A stretch of 64,000 bases of DNA, taken from NCBI GenBank assembly GCA_031363915.1, contig JANLVI010000001.1, positions 1 through 64,000 of the forward strand, in the 5' to 3' direction. Made by a program: the position numbers and the translations under genes. This stretch comes from JANLVI01 sp031363915. GTDB lineage: Bacteria > Vulcanimicrobiota > Vulcanimicrobiia > Vulcanimicrobiales > Vulcanimicrobiaceae. Shown here piece after piece: positions 50,685 through 58,985 of this stretch. Under the pieces are notes generated by a model that saw only the letters and a list, made by a program, of their open reading frames with translations, made no database searches and was not told the origin of the DNA. Every line of letters begins with the position of its first letter. The stretch's first letter is position 1.

Positions 50685-51593
50685 GTGCGTTCGAGCTTGA
50701 CCCGGGTTCCTTCGAAACTGCTCCCGCCGATGGCGCTTTCGCCGCGGATCGCGGCGCCGCCCTCGCTCGTCGTGCGCGCCGCGTCCGAACCGGCGATCGG
50801 CTCGTCGGCCGCGCCGCCGACAACGCTGCGTGAGATTCTAGGCCGTGCGTACATGCTTCGCGGCGCGATCGTTTGGACGCACGATGCGTGCGAGGTTCTT
50901 GGTCTTGCCGCGCGTAACGAGCCGGGGGGCGTCGACGTGCGCGATGTTGGCGAACTCACCGCGATCACGAAGAACGGCACCGCAACCACGGTCGGAGCTT
51001 TCGCCTCCGCAAGTTCGCTGGCTGCGGTTCTCGCAAACGATGCAACCGCAAGCGCGACGCTTGCGATGGTCCGATTGCGGCTGGCAATCAGCGGTGCTCG
51101 ACTAACCGTCGTGCGCGACGGCGTCCTCGCAACGATCCCGATCGACGCGTACAAACCGCAGTCGCCGCTTCTCCTGGTCTCAATTGAAATCCCGGAGCTC
51201 GCGCACGGAATCGGTATCGCCGAACGTCGCCGCAGGACGACCGACGGCACTGCCTCCTATGAACTTTCGGTCATCACTGCACTGCGCATCTCGCAGATGC
51301 ACTTTTTCGAGGACGTGCGAATTTTCATCTCGCTCGATGGTGTCGTAACGCGCGCAACCGACGCCGAAGCCGTGCTGGATTCTCAGCGATTTGGATTGAG
51401 CGCGCTCGCGAAGACGGCATGCGTTAGTGCCCACGCGATCGTATCGAAGGATGCCCGCACCTCGGCCGCAGCGCGCGCCGTGGCGCCACTCGTTCTCGCC
51501 GCGCTCCGCGAATCCGTCGCGATAGCAAAACCGAAAGAAGAAGAGCCAAAACGACGTCTCTTCGGTGCGTTTAAATCTGCTCGACGCTCGTGA
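50685..51593 (+). CDS. FAD-binding domain (molybdopterin dehydrogenase medium-subunit) -like protein
   Basis: 302 residues. The order 'VDVRDVGELTAITKNGTATTVGAFASASSLAAVLA', then 'VRLRLAISGARLTVVRDG', 'IPIDAYKPQSPLLLVSIEIPEL' (read in parts) and a C-terminal domain with 'YELSVITALRISQ' resembles the FAD_binding_5 plus CO dehydrogenase flavoprotein C domains. The glycine motif of the FAD site is poorly kept and no large or small subunit genes are adjacent. It may be degenerate or repurposed. GTG start 9 nt after the CheR remnant. It converges on the NifU-like gene with a 23-nt overlap. Confidence 0.5.
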   Translation: MRSSLTRVPSKLLPPMALSPRIAAPPSLVVRAASEPAIGSSAAPPTTLREILGRAYMLRGAIVWTHDACEVLGLAARNEPGGVDVRDVGELTAITKNGTATTVGAFASASSLAAVLANDATASATLAMVRLRLAISGARLTVVRDGVLATIPIDAYKPQSPLLLVSIEIPELAHGIGIAERRRRTTDGTASYELSVITALRISQMHFFEDVRIFISLDGVVTRATDAEAVLDSQRFGLSALAKTACVSAHAIVSKDARTSAAARAVAPLVLAALRESVAIAKPKEEEPKRRLFGAFKSARRS

Positions 51594-51825
51594 TCTCATC
51601 GCATGCATCGCAGACGACGGTCTCGATCATGCCTTTGAGCGTCATCGTCGCTGCGGCGCAGCCGCCGCAGGCACCCAGCATTTGGACGTACGCGATGCCG
51701 TTTTCGGCTTTCACGAACCAGACTTCACCGCCGTCCGATGCGATCATCGGACGCACGCGGTCGAGCGCTTTTTCGATGCGGGCGCGGAGGTCCGCGTCGA
51801 TCGGTTCATGCGTGTTCACTTCCAT
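51571..51825 (-). CDS. NifU C-terminal domain-like Fe-S scaffold protein
   Basis: 84 residues. The family pattern 'RIEKALDRVRPMIASDGGEVWFV' is followed by 'YVQMLGACGGCAAATMTLKGMIE' with the CxxC motif, and ends with a short acidic segment. Stand-alone Nfu proteins bind and transfer Fe-S clusters. ATG 51825 is preceded by GGGAG; the longer open frame is not supported. It is on the minus strand immediately downstream of the prenyltransferase gene and may be co-transcribed with it. Confidence 0.9.
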   Translation of the reverse strand: MEVNTHEPIDADLRARIEKALDRVRPMIASDGGEVWFVKAENGIAYVQMLGACGGCAAATMTLKGMIETVVCDACDEITSVEQI

Positions 51826-51865
51826 TGCTTTCTCCCATTTATTCGGCAAAAAACTTGCGGCCTCC

Positions 51866-52765
51866 CTACACGAGCGCCAAGCTGACGTAGGCGAGCAGTG
51901 CTGCGATGGAGGTACTGATATAGAGGGCGACTCCGCGAAATGCGATTGCAGCGTTTTCGCGCGGCGTCGCATAGCGGCCCGCGGCGAGCGTGCGCCAGAG
52001 CGTGCCGCCGCCGACGGCGACCACGACTGCGACCAGTGCTAGACGCGGCGGCGCCCCGGAAAGTACGGCGACGGCAACGCCGATGGCAACGGCAACGATT
52101 GCACCATAGACGAAGCGCACGCTACCCGCGCGACCGAGCCGCACGACGAGGTTGTGTTTCCCGGTCGCAGCGTCGGCTTCGACGTCGGGAAATTCCACGC
52201 ACAGCATCATGGCGATCATCGCCGCCGCGAGGGGCAGCGTCGAGACGACAGCCAGCACGTCGATTCGGCCCAGAAAGGTCGCGTAGCCCGCTAGCGGCAC
52301 GAGCACCGCGACGACGAGGGCCGTGGTTACTTCGCCCGCCCCGGTTGCGAGCAGCCGCAGTGGCGGCGAGGAATACGACCAGGCGAACACCGCGATTGCC
52401 AAGGCCAAGATCGTCATCGTCCATTCTCTCCGCAGCGCGAACGACGCCGTGAGCCCAAGGCCCCCCGCAAGGCACGCCAGCGCGGCGATAAGTGCGACGA
52501 GCGGTGGGAGCGAGCCATCCACGAGCGCCCCACTGCCGCCCGAGAAGGCCGTCCGCGTGGTGCGCGCGTCGCTTGCCCGGTCGAAATAGTCGTTCGAATA
52601 GTGGGTCATCAGGTGAAAGGCGGTCACCATTGCCTGTCCCAAAGCGTACCGGCCCGGGTTAAGCGTTGCGCCCTCATATGACGCGATGGCAGCGCCGATG
52701 CCGAATCCGAGGAATCCACCGACCAGAAACTTCAGACGCGAGAGGCGCAGAAACGCGAGGAACAT
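51866..52765 (-). CDS. menA: UbiA-family prenyltransferase, MenA-like
   Basis: 299-residue membrane protein with about eight helices. The first aspartate-rich motif is 'HYSNDYFDRASDARTTRTAFSGG' (read in parts) and the second is 'EFPDVEADAATGKHNLVVRLG'. These bind Mg and the prenyl diphosphate. The overall sequence is of the 1,4-dihydroxy-2-naphthoate octaprenyltransferase type, making demethylmenaquinone, though other UbiA acceptors are possible. No other menaquinone genes are adjacent. Confidence 0.85.
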   Translation of the reverse strand: MFLAFLRLSRLKFLVGGFLGFGIGAAIASYEGATLNPGRYALGQAMVTAFHLMTHYSNDYFDRASDARTTRTAFSGGSGALVDGSLPPLVALIAALACLAGGLGLTASFALRREWTMTILALAIAVFAWSYSSPPLRLLATGAGEVTTALVVAVLVPLAGYATFLGRIDVLAVVSTLPLAAAMIAMMLCVEFPDVEADAATGKHNLVVRLGRAGSVRFVYGAIVAVAIGVAVAVLSGAPPRLALVAVVVAVGGGTLWRTLAAGRYATPRENAAIAFRGVALYISTSIAALLAYVSLALV

Positions 52766-52846
52766 GGCCCCGCGATGGATGCGACAAGAGGAGGCGGCGA
52801 CCTGTCTTTGTAAGGCCGTTTCGCCATTCGAAAGGAGGACGCGAGT

Positions 52847-53674
52847 TTGAAAGAACGGCGGCGAACGGCTTTTGGCCGTCCCACGGTGCAGTCGGTCGAC
52901 CGAACGCTCGATGTCTTAGAGGCGCTCTCGACGCGCCGCACACCAACTGGTATTAGCGACCTTGCCCACCATGTCGGATTGCACGTGAGTACCGTCCATC
53001 GATTACTTGCAACGCTGGTCGATCGCGGGTACGTTCGGCAAGATCCGGATAGTTCGCGGTACCATCTTGGGTCGCGGATATTCGCACTCGCAAGTGCCGC
53101 CGATATCCATCTCGACTTGCGGTTGGTCGCACGCCCGTTTCTGGAGCGGCTGATGCGTATTGCGGGTGAGACCGCGAACCTCGTGACGTACGGCGAGGGC
53201 GAGGTCGTGTATCTCGAACAAGTCGAGAGCATGCATCTCGTGAAGATGTTCACGCAGCCGGGGATGCGGGCTCCGTTGTATTGCACCGCGAGCGGGAAAC
53301 TATTCCTCGCGTTCGGCGGCGATGCGCCGAAGGCAATGTTGAAAGAACCATTGACACGGCATACCGCCAATACCATCACCTCGCTACCGGCGCTCGACGC
53401 GCAACTCCGGCAAATTCGGCGCGACGGTTACGCCATCGACAATGAGGAAATGGAAGAAGGCGTCCGTTGTCTTGCCGTTCCGATTTTCGATCGGCGCGGC
53501 GATCTCTGCGGTGCGCTCTCTATTTCCGGTCCGACAACGCGCATGACGCCGGCGCGCGTTACGACGATTGTGAACCAAGTACGCGACGTTGCGAAGGAAC
53601 TCTCGCGACAACTCGGACACGATGCGGATGCTGCCGGCGCCGCGCCGGCTCTGAACGGAGCACATGTCAACTAA
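52847..53674 (+). CDS. IclR-family transcriptional regulator
   Basis: 275 residues. The N-terminal winged helix-turn-helix has 'TVQSVDRTLDVLEALSTR' and 'ISDLAHHVGLHVSTVHRLLATLVDRGYV' (in parts). The C-terminal effector domain includes 'YLEQVESMHLVKMFTQPG', 'PLYCTASGKLFLAF' and 'EEMEEGVRCLAVPIFDRRGDLCGALSIS' (in parts). TTG is set as start by AAAGGAGG ending 8 nt before it. It heads the operon with the hydroxyacid dehydrogenase, which it overlaps by 11 nt and presumably controls in response to a small acid. Confidence 0.92.
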   Translation: MKERRRTAFGRPTVQSVDRTLDVLEALSTRRTPTGISDLAHHVGLHVSTVHRLLATLVDRGYVRQDPDSSRYHLGSRIFALASAADIHLDLRLVARPFLERLMRIAGETANLVTYGEGEVVYLEQVESMHLVKMFTQPGMRAPLYCTASGKLFLAFGGDAPKAMLKEPLTRHTANTITSLPALDAQLRQIRRDGYAIDNEEMEEGVRCLAVPIFDRRGDLCGALSISGPTTRMTPARVTTIVNQVRDVAKELSRQLGHDADAAGAAPALNGAHVN

Positions 53675-54563
53675 GGTCGGATTGATCGGCGTCGGCGCCA
53701 TGGGCGAACCCATGGCTGCCGCGCTGATGGCAAAGGGATTCACGGTCACGGTTTGCGCGCACAACAACCGCGCGCCGCTCGACCGGCTCGTTGCCGCAGG
53801 CGCTCGCGACGGCGAATCGCCCGCCGGCGTCGCGAGCGCAAGCGATGTCGTCATCACGATGGTCCCCGATGCACCGCAAGTCGAGGAGTCGATCTTCGGC
53901 GAGCACGGTGCGCTCGGGGGCGCGAGACCCGACACGCTTTTTATCGACATGTCGACGATCTCACCGGTGTCGACGCGCGGGTTCGACGACCGCCTGCGCG
54001 CGAAGGGCATGCGCTTTCTCGATTCACCGGTGAGCGGCGGTCCCGCGCGTGCCAAAACCGGCACGCTGACTCTGATGGTCGGTGCGAGCGATGCGGATCT
54101 TGCGTTCGCCCGTCCCGTGCTCGAAGCGATGGGCACGCCAAACCACGTCGGCCCGGTCGGTATGGGTGAGACGGTGAAACTCGTCAACCAAATCATGATC
54201 AGCTCGATCATGCTCGCGAACTGCGAGGGGATGGTGTTCGCGGCGAAGGCCGGCGCCGACGTCGCACTCGTCCGCGAGGTGATTCTAACGGCGACGGCCT
54301 CGAATTATCTCTTGCAGAACTGGCTGCCGCAGTCGTGGTTTGCCGGGAAACTCGAGGGCGGATTCGCGCTCGATCTCTTGCGCAAAGACGTCGCGGCCGC
54401 GCTCGACGCGGGCCGCACGATGGGCGTCCCGATGCCGGCAACGGCCCTTGCCTACCAACTTTTCACCGCGACTTCGGGCGAAGGGCACGGCAAGCATGAC
54501 TATTCCTCGGTCGCGACGTTCTACGAACGTGCCGCCGGGACGAATATCGCCAAGACCAAGTAG
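53664..54563 (+). CDS. NAD-dependent beta-hydroxyacid dehydrogenase (GarR/MmsB type)
   Basis: 299 residues. Dinucleotide-binding 'KVGLIGVGAMGEPMAAALMAKG', substrate motif 'FLDSPVSGGPARAKTGTLTLMVGG-type' region, catalytic Lys in 'GMGETVKLVNQIM' and 'FALDLLRKDVAAALD' identify the family of tartronate semialdehyde reductases and 3-hydroxyisobutyrate dehydrogenases. The exact substrate cannot be read. It overlaps iclR at the start and ppx at the end (TAGTG). Confidence 0.88.
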   Translation: MSTKVGLIGVGAMGEPMAAALMAKGFTVTVCAHNNRAPLDRLVAAGARDGESPAGVASASDVVITMVPDAPQVEESIFGEHGALGGARPDTLFIDMSTISPVSTRGFDDRLRAKGMRFLDSPVSGGPARAKTGTLTLMVGASDADLAFARPVLEAMGTPNHVGPVGMGETVKLVNQIMISSIMLANCEGMVFAAKAGADVALVREVILTATASNYLLQNWLPQSWFAGKLEGGFALDLLRKDVAAALDAGRTMGVPMPATALAYQLFTATSGEGHGKHDYSSVATFYERAAGTNIAKTK

Positions 54564-56110
54564 TGCTCTTCGCCGCAATCGATGTCGGCACGAACTCGAT
54601 CCATCTCATCGTCGTTGAGATCGACTCGAGTTTCGATACTTCGCGCGTCATGTACAAGGCGCGCGAGATGGTCCGCCTGGGTTCCAACGACGCCTTAGAA
54701 AAAAGCGAACTCTCCGCAAAAGCGATGCATCGCGGCGTCGATGCGATCGCTCGTTTCGTCGATGCCGCGCGGTCGCGCGGGGCCGAACGCATCCGTGCCG
54801 TCGCGACATCGGCCGTTCGCGAAGCGACGAACGCCGCGGAATTCGTCGAAATGGTCGCCGCGCAAACCGGGATCGCGCTCGAGGTGCTCGGCGAACGTGA
54901 AGAAGCGCGACTCATTCACTTAGGTGCGGCGCGCGGCTATCCGATCTACGATCGGATAGCCTGCATCGTCGATATCGGCGGCGGCTCGACCGAATTCATC
55001 ATCGCCGATGGCGAGCGTCCGTACTTGCTCGAGAGCGTCAAACTCGGCAGCTTACGGATGTACGATGCATACATGCGCGGTGCGCGCGATCCGCAAAAGG
55101 CCGAGCGTGCCTTGAACAAACATATCGCCTCGGTACTCGATCCGCTCGCACCGCAGCTGCGCAATTTCAGTATCGATTTTGGGATGGGGACGTCGGGCAC
55201 GATCATGGGTCTGGCGGCGCTCGATGCCGCCGACCGCGGCTTACCATTCTCTCGCGTCCACGGCTACACGATCGAGCTGCGCCGCCTGCGCGATCTGCAA
55301 AAGCGGATGATCGCGATGACCGAAGACGAGCGGCGCAAGATGCCGGGGATGAATCCCCGTCGCGCCGACATCATCGTCGCCGGCAACGCGATTCTCATCG
55401 GCGCGCTTTCCACGATCGGTTTGAACGAAATCGTGGTCTGCGAGCGCGCGCTGCGCGATGGAATCATCGTCGATCTCGTCCAGACCGATCGTGAAATCGC
55501 GGAGAGACTCGGCGACGAGCGCGTCCGGCGTCTCGAGGAAATCGACAACCTCGCACTACGCTTCGAGGCGTACGGCGTGCATCAGCGCGCAGTCGCACGC
55601 ATCGCCTTGCAGCTCTTCGAGCGGCTCGCCGACCTCCACGGTCTTGCTCCCGGCGATCGAGACTTGCTCTACGCAGCCGCCGTCGTGCACAACGCAGGCG
55701 GCTTCATCGCAAGCTCAAGCCAGCACAAACACACCGCGTACATCGTACGCAACAGTCTCCTGCGGGGGTGGCGGGAAGACGAGCGCGAGCTGATCGCGAC
55801 GATCGCACGCTATTACCGCAAGGCGATGCCCAAGCCCAGCCACCTCGAATTCGCCGCTTTTTCTGCGATCGATCAGCGTCGGATCTCGATGCTCGCAAGC
55901 CTCCTGCGCATCGCTGACGGCCTCGATGGGCGCCACCTCGGCCTTGTCAGCGGGATCAATGTGATACGAGAAAGCGGGCTAATCCGGGTTCTCGCGCAGG
56001 CCGACCAGGACATCGCAAGCGAACTGGGCGCAGCGACCTACAAAGCCGACCTCTTCGCACGCACATTCGGCCTCGACATCGTATTTGAGGCGGACCGGGA
56101 GCCAGCGTGA
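54563..56110 (+). CDS. ppx: Exopolyphosphatase/guanosine pentaphosphate phosphohydrolase (Ppx/GppA)
   Basis: Hydrolyses terminal phosphate of polyphosphate or pppGpp. 515 residues: the ASKHA-fold N-terminus has 'LFAAIDVGTNSIHLIVVEID', 'RAVATSAVREATNAAEFV', 'IACIVDIGGGSTEFIIADGE' and 'FGMGTSGTIMGLAALD'. The C-terminal HD-type domain holds 'YAAAVVHNAGGFIASSSQHKHTAYIVRNS' (in parts). GTG start; it overlaps phoB by 4 nt (GTGA). The coupling to the PhoB/PhoR pair links polyphosphate turnover with phosphate sensing. Confidence 0.93.
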   Translation: MLFAAIDVGTNSIHLIVVEIDSSFDTSRVMYKAREMVRLGSNDALEKSELSAKAMHRGVDAIARFVDAARSRGAERIRAVATSAVREATNAAEFVEMVAAQTGIALEVLGEREEARLIHLGAARGYPIYDRIACIVDIGGGSTEFIIADGERPYLLESVKLGSLRMYDAYMRGARDPQKAERALNKHIASVLDPLAPQLRNFSIDFGMGTSGTIMGLAALDAADRGLPFSRVHGYTIELRRLRDLQKRMIAMTEDERRKMPGMNPRRADIIVAGNAILIGALSTIGLNEIVVCERALRDGIIVDLVQTDREIAERLGDERVRRLEEIDNLALRFEAYGVHQRAVARIALQLFERLADLHGLAPGDRDLLYAAAVVHNAGGFIASSSQHKHTAYIVRNSLLRGWREDERELIATIARYYRKAMPKPSHLEFAAFSAIDQRRISMLASLLRIADGLDGRHLGLVSGINVIRESGLIRVLAQADQDIASELGAATYKADLFARTFGLDIVFEADREPA

Positions 56111-56808
56111 CCGCCGTAGCCACTCAGCGCAAGAAAATTCTGGTTGTCGATGACGAGTCGGCGATTTTGCAGACCCTGCGCTTCAATTTGGAGCGTAACG
56201 GTTATGCCGTGTGTACGGCAGGCGACGGTCGCAGCGCGATCGCGCTTGCCGCAACGGAAAAACCGGATCTGGTGATTCTCGACATCATGCTTCCGGTGCT
56301 CGACGGCATCGAGGCGTGTAAAGAGATTCGCAAATCCTCGGGCGTGCCGATTATCATGCTCACGGCCAAAGACCAAGAATTCGACAAAGTGCTGGCGCTC
56401 GAACTCGGAGCCGATGACTACGTCACAAAGCCCTTCGCACTTGGTGAGTTTCTCGCGCGCGTCAAAGCCCGGCTGCGCCGTGTCGAGACGGGCGACGCGG
56501 CCAAGAACGAAGCGATCACGATCGGGGAAATCACGCTCGATCCCGCGCGCCAACGCCTCGTCGTGCGCGGCGGCGACGTTTCGCTTGCACCGAAAGAGTT
56601 TCGCCTGCTCCACGTGCTGATGGAAAATCGCGGGCGTATCGTGACGCGTCAGATTCTGCTCGAAAAGGTCTGGGGATACGACTTCGAGGGCGAACATCAG
56701 ACGATTAGCGTGCATATCCGTTGGCTGCGCGAGAAGATCGAAGTCGATCCGAACAACCCTCGCCACATCATCACCGTTCGCAGTCGCGGATACATGTTCA
56801 AGGAGTGA
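56107..56808 (+). CDS. phoB: OmpR/PhoB-family response regulator
   Basis: 233 residues. The receiver 'KILVVDDESAILQTLRFNLE' carries its phosphoacceptor Asp in 'PDLVILDIMLPVLDG' and its switch Lys in 'GADDYVTKPFALGEFLARV'. The winged-helix DNA-binding domain has 'LAPKEFRLLHVLMENRGRIVTRQILLEKVWGYDFEGEHQTISVHI' (in parts). Adjacent to a PhoR-like kinase, an exopolyphosphatase and pstSCAB with repeated TTAA sites, it is very probably the phosphate regulator. GTGA overlaps on both sides. Confidence 0.92.
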   Translation: MTAVATQRKKILVVDDESAILQTLRFNLERNGYAVCTAGDGRSAIALAATEKPDLVILDIMLPVLDGIEACKEIRKSSGVPIIMLTAKDQEFDKVLALELGADDYVTKPFALGEFLARVKARLRRVETGDAAKNEAITIGEITLDPARQRLVVRGGDVSLAPKEFRLLHVLMENRGRIVTRQILLEKVWGYDFEGEHQTISVHIRWLREKIEVDPNNPRHIITVRSRGYMFKE

Positions 56809-57959
56809 TCTCCGTCCCCGATGGGCTTATCGGTCTTGTCGTAGGAGCCGCTGGAGCCTGGGGTTTTACGCGTCTCGTCGACGCGCGTTCGCGCGAATCA
56901 CAGCGCGTCGAAAGCGAAGAACCGCGACCGGACGAACGTTTCGACCGGCTGGTCGAAACGTTGCCTCTCGGCGCTCTCGTTATCGACCGGCGCGGTCACA
57001 TCGTGCAAACCAACGTTGCCGCAGAAGCGCTCTTTTCGATCGATGCGCGCCGCTCAGCCGGCCGCGCGCTCATCGAAGCCGTCCCCTCGATTGAACTCGA
57101 ACGTCACGTCGCGGGCGCTCTCGCGGGTCGCGGGTCGACACGCAATATCATGATCGCGAGCAGCGAGCGCGAGCGGACCTTTCTCGTCTCGGCGTATCCG
57201 ATCGACGAGGACCAGGTGCTCGTTCTCGCGCTCGATCAGACGCCGCTCGTCGCGCTCGAGAGCGTGCGGCGCGAGTTTATTTCAAACGTCTCCCACGAAT
57301 TGCGAACGCCGCTCTCCGCGATCAAATTGATGGTGGAGACGGTGACGCTCTCGGACGGCGACGCGGAAGTGCAGGCGATGTTCCTCCCCAAGGTGCTGCA
57401 CGAAGTCGATCGCATGGTGCAGCTCGTCGAAGATCTCCTCGAACTTGCGCGCTCCGAGTCCGGGCGCTTGCCGCTACGTCTGGAAATTCTGGTGCTCGGC
57501 GAGGTCGCGCGCTCGGTGCTCAATACGTTTTCACAACGTGCCGATGCCCTGGGTGTGAATTTGCGTATCGCGCGTGACGACGTGGTCGCCATCGTCGCCG
57601 ACCGCGACCGCATCACCCAGATCCTTGTCAACCTCATCGACAATGCCGTACGGCACACGCCGGCCTCCGGCACGGTTGCCCTCAGTATCGAACGAGACGG
57701 CGAGGAGGCGATCCTGCGCGTCAGGGATACCGGAATTGGGATTCCGTACAACGATTTGCCGCATATTTTCGAACGCTTCTACGTCGTGGAACGCTCGCGC
57801 GCGCGCGAGCGCAGCGGTACCGGCCTCGGCCTCTCGATTACAAAGCAGCTCGTCGAACTGCACGGCGGGACGATCGGAGCCGAATCTGACCTCGGCGCGG
57901 GCTCGATGTTTCTATGCCGATTCCCAATTGCGGTCGTTGAGACAAACGCGGACTCTTAA
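56805..57959 (+). CDS. phoR: PhoR-like sensor histidine kinase
   Basis: 384 residues. A single N-terminal hydrophobic segment (about 6-22) anchors it; no periplasmic domain is present. A PAS domain (about 45-140) is followed by HisKA with the phospho-His in 'FISNVSHELRTPLSAIKLM' and an HATPase domain with 'QILVNLIDNAVRHTP' (N box), 'RVRDTGIGIPYNDLPHIFERFY' (G1/F) and 'GTGLGLSITKQLVELHGG' (G2). The small sensor fits PhoR/SenX3, which read phosphate through the Pst complex. GTG 56805 overlaps the phoB stop (GTGA). Confidence 0.92.
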   Translation: MISVPDGLIGLVVGAAGAWGFTRLVDARSRESQRVESEEPRPDERFDRLVETLPLGALVIDRRGHIVQTNVAAEALFSIDARRSAGRALIEAVPSIELERHVAGALAGRGSTRNIMIASSERERTFLVSAYPIDEDQVLVLALDQTPLVALESVRREFISNVSHELRTPLSAIKLMVETVTLSDGDAEVQAMFLPKVLHEVDRMVQLVEDLLELARSESGRLPLRLEILVLGEVARSVLNTFSQRADALGVNLRIARDDVVAIVADRDRITQILVNLIDNAVRHTPASGTVALSIERDGEEAILRVRDTGIGIPYNDLPHIFERFYVVERSRARERSGTGLGLSITKQLVELHGGTIGAESDLGAGSMFLCRFPIAVVETNADS

Positions 57960-57964
57960 GAGCC

Positions 57965-57997
57965 GTTAATACAACCTTAAACGAAGGTTAAAACGAG
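57965..57997 (+). promoter_or_regulatory. Pho box: three 11-bp direct repeats with TTAA core
   Basis: GTTAATACAAC, CTTAAACGAAG and GTTAAAACGAG follow each other without gaps, so TTAA recurs exactly every 11 bp (57966, 57977, 57988). Tandem 11-bp repeats are the known layout of PhoB/PhoP binding sites. It lies about 80 nt before the pstS start and directly after phoR, so PhoB from this locus probably activates pstSCAB here. Confidence 0.75.
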
Positions 57998-58075
57998 ATT
58001 GCGACGATCAGACGCGGGACGTCGTTCTTCAGAATGTCTCATCCCCCGTTTCTCACTCAATGTTTTGGAGGTCTC

Positions 58076-58891
58076 ATGACTAGGAATGCTGCGCTCGCGG
58101 CCCTCCTCGTAGGTTTTGCCCTGGTGGCACCGCAGGCTGCGCTGGCCGACACTTCGATCACCCTCCAGGGTTCGACGGCGTTGCTGCCCCTGATCAAAGA
58201 TGGCGCGGGCATCTATCAGCAAGCTCATCCTGATGTGAAGATCGCCGTTTCCGGCGGCGGCTCGGGTACGGGTATCAACTTGGTCGCAGCAAAAGCGATC
58301 GATGTCGGTAACTCCGATATTCTCGCCCCCGCCCATCCCGAACTCATCGACCATAAGGTCTGCGTCATCGGTTTCGCCGTGATTGCGAACCCGAACGTCG
58401 GCGTGAAGAACCTCTCGAAGAAGCAGATTCAAGAAGTGTTCGGCGGCAAGGTCACCAACTGGAAAGAAGTCGGCGGAATCGATCAAAAGATCACCGTCGT
58501 CAATCGCCCTCGCAGCTCGGGCACGCGTGCCGTCTTCACGAAGACACTCATGGGGTCCGTCACCGCAACCGAAACCGGTTTGACCGAAGATGCGACCGGT
58601 ACGGTCGTCGATGTCGTCTCGAAAACCCCGGGTGCCGTGTCTTATGCTGCACTCTCGGGTACGCGCGGCAAAGGTCTGCTCGAACTCTCGGTCGATGGCA
58701 ATGCGCCCTCGGATGAGAACATCTACGACGGCAAATACCCGATGTGGTCGTACGAGCACATGTTCACGAACGGACCGCCGAGCGCCGAAGTGTCGCGATT
58801 CATCGCGTTCGTTACCTCGAATTCGGCTCTCGTGAAAAAAGACGGCTACCTTCTGATCCGCAACATGAAGGTCTCTGAGACCGACCGCTAA
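58076..58891 (+). CDS. pstS: Phosphate-binding protein PstS
   Basis: Periplasmic high-affinity phosphate receptor. 271 residues from an ATG preceded by GGAGG; an in-frame ATG 14 codons upstream lacks such a site and would spoil the signal peptide. Signal peptide 1-21 ends 'AALA'. Phosphate-binding segments 'TLQGSTALLPLIKDGAG', 'VSGGGSGTGINLVAA' and 'NRPRSSGTRAVFTKTL' are all present. It is shorter than the E. coli protein and resembles the PstS of Gram-positive and deep-branching groups. Confidence 0.95.
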   Translation: MTRNAALAALLVGFALVAPQAALADTSITLQGSTALLPLIKDGAGIYQQAHPDVKIAVSGGGSGTGINLVAAKAIDVGNSDILAPAHPELIDHKVCVIGFAVIANPNVGVKNLSKKQIQEVFGGKVTNWKEVGGIDQKITVVNRPRSSGTRAVFTKTLMGSVTATETGLTEDATGTVVDVVSKTPGAVSYAALSGTRGKGLLELSVDGNAPSDENIYDGKYPMWSYEHMFTNGPPSAEVSRFIAFVTSNSALVKKDGYLLIRNMKVSETDR

Positions 58892-58913
58892 GGTCTCCCG
58901 TCTCGACAGGCGC

Positions 58914-58944
58914 ACGAAGGGCGGCTCCCGTAGTCGCCCTTTGT
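58914..58944 (+). terminator. Hairpin between pstS and pstC
   Basis: AAGGGCG and CGCCCTT form a strong stem, extended by weaker pairs, followed by CGCATTTT. It lies about 22 nt after pstS and 40 nt before pstC. Such a partial terminator or stabilising stem would let the binding protein be made in excess of the permease. Confidence 0.65.
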
Positions 58945-58985
58945 CGCATTTTCCGACCTAACGTAAAGCGAGAAATTTTTTCAAC

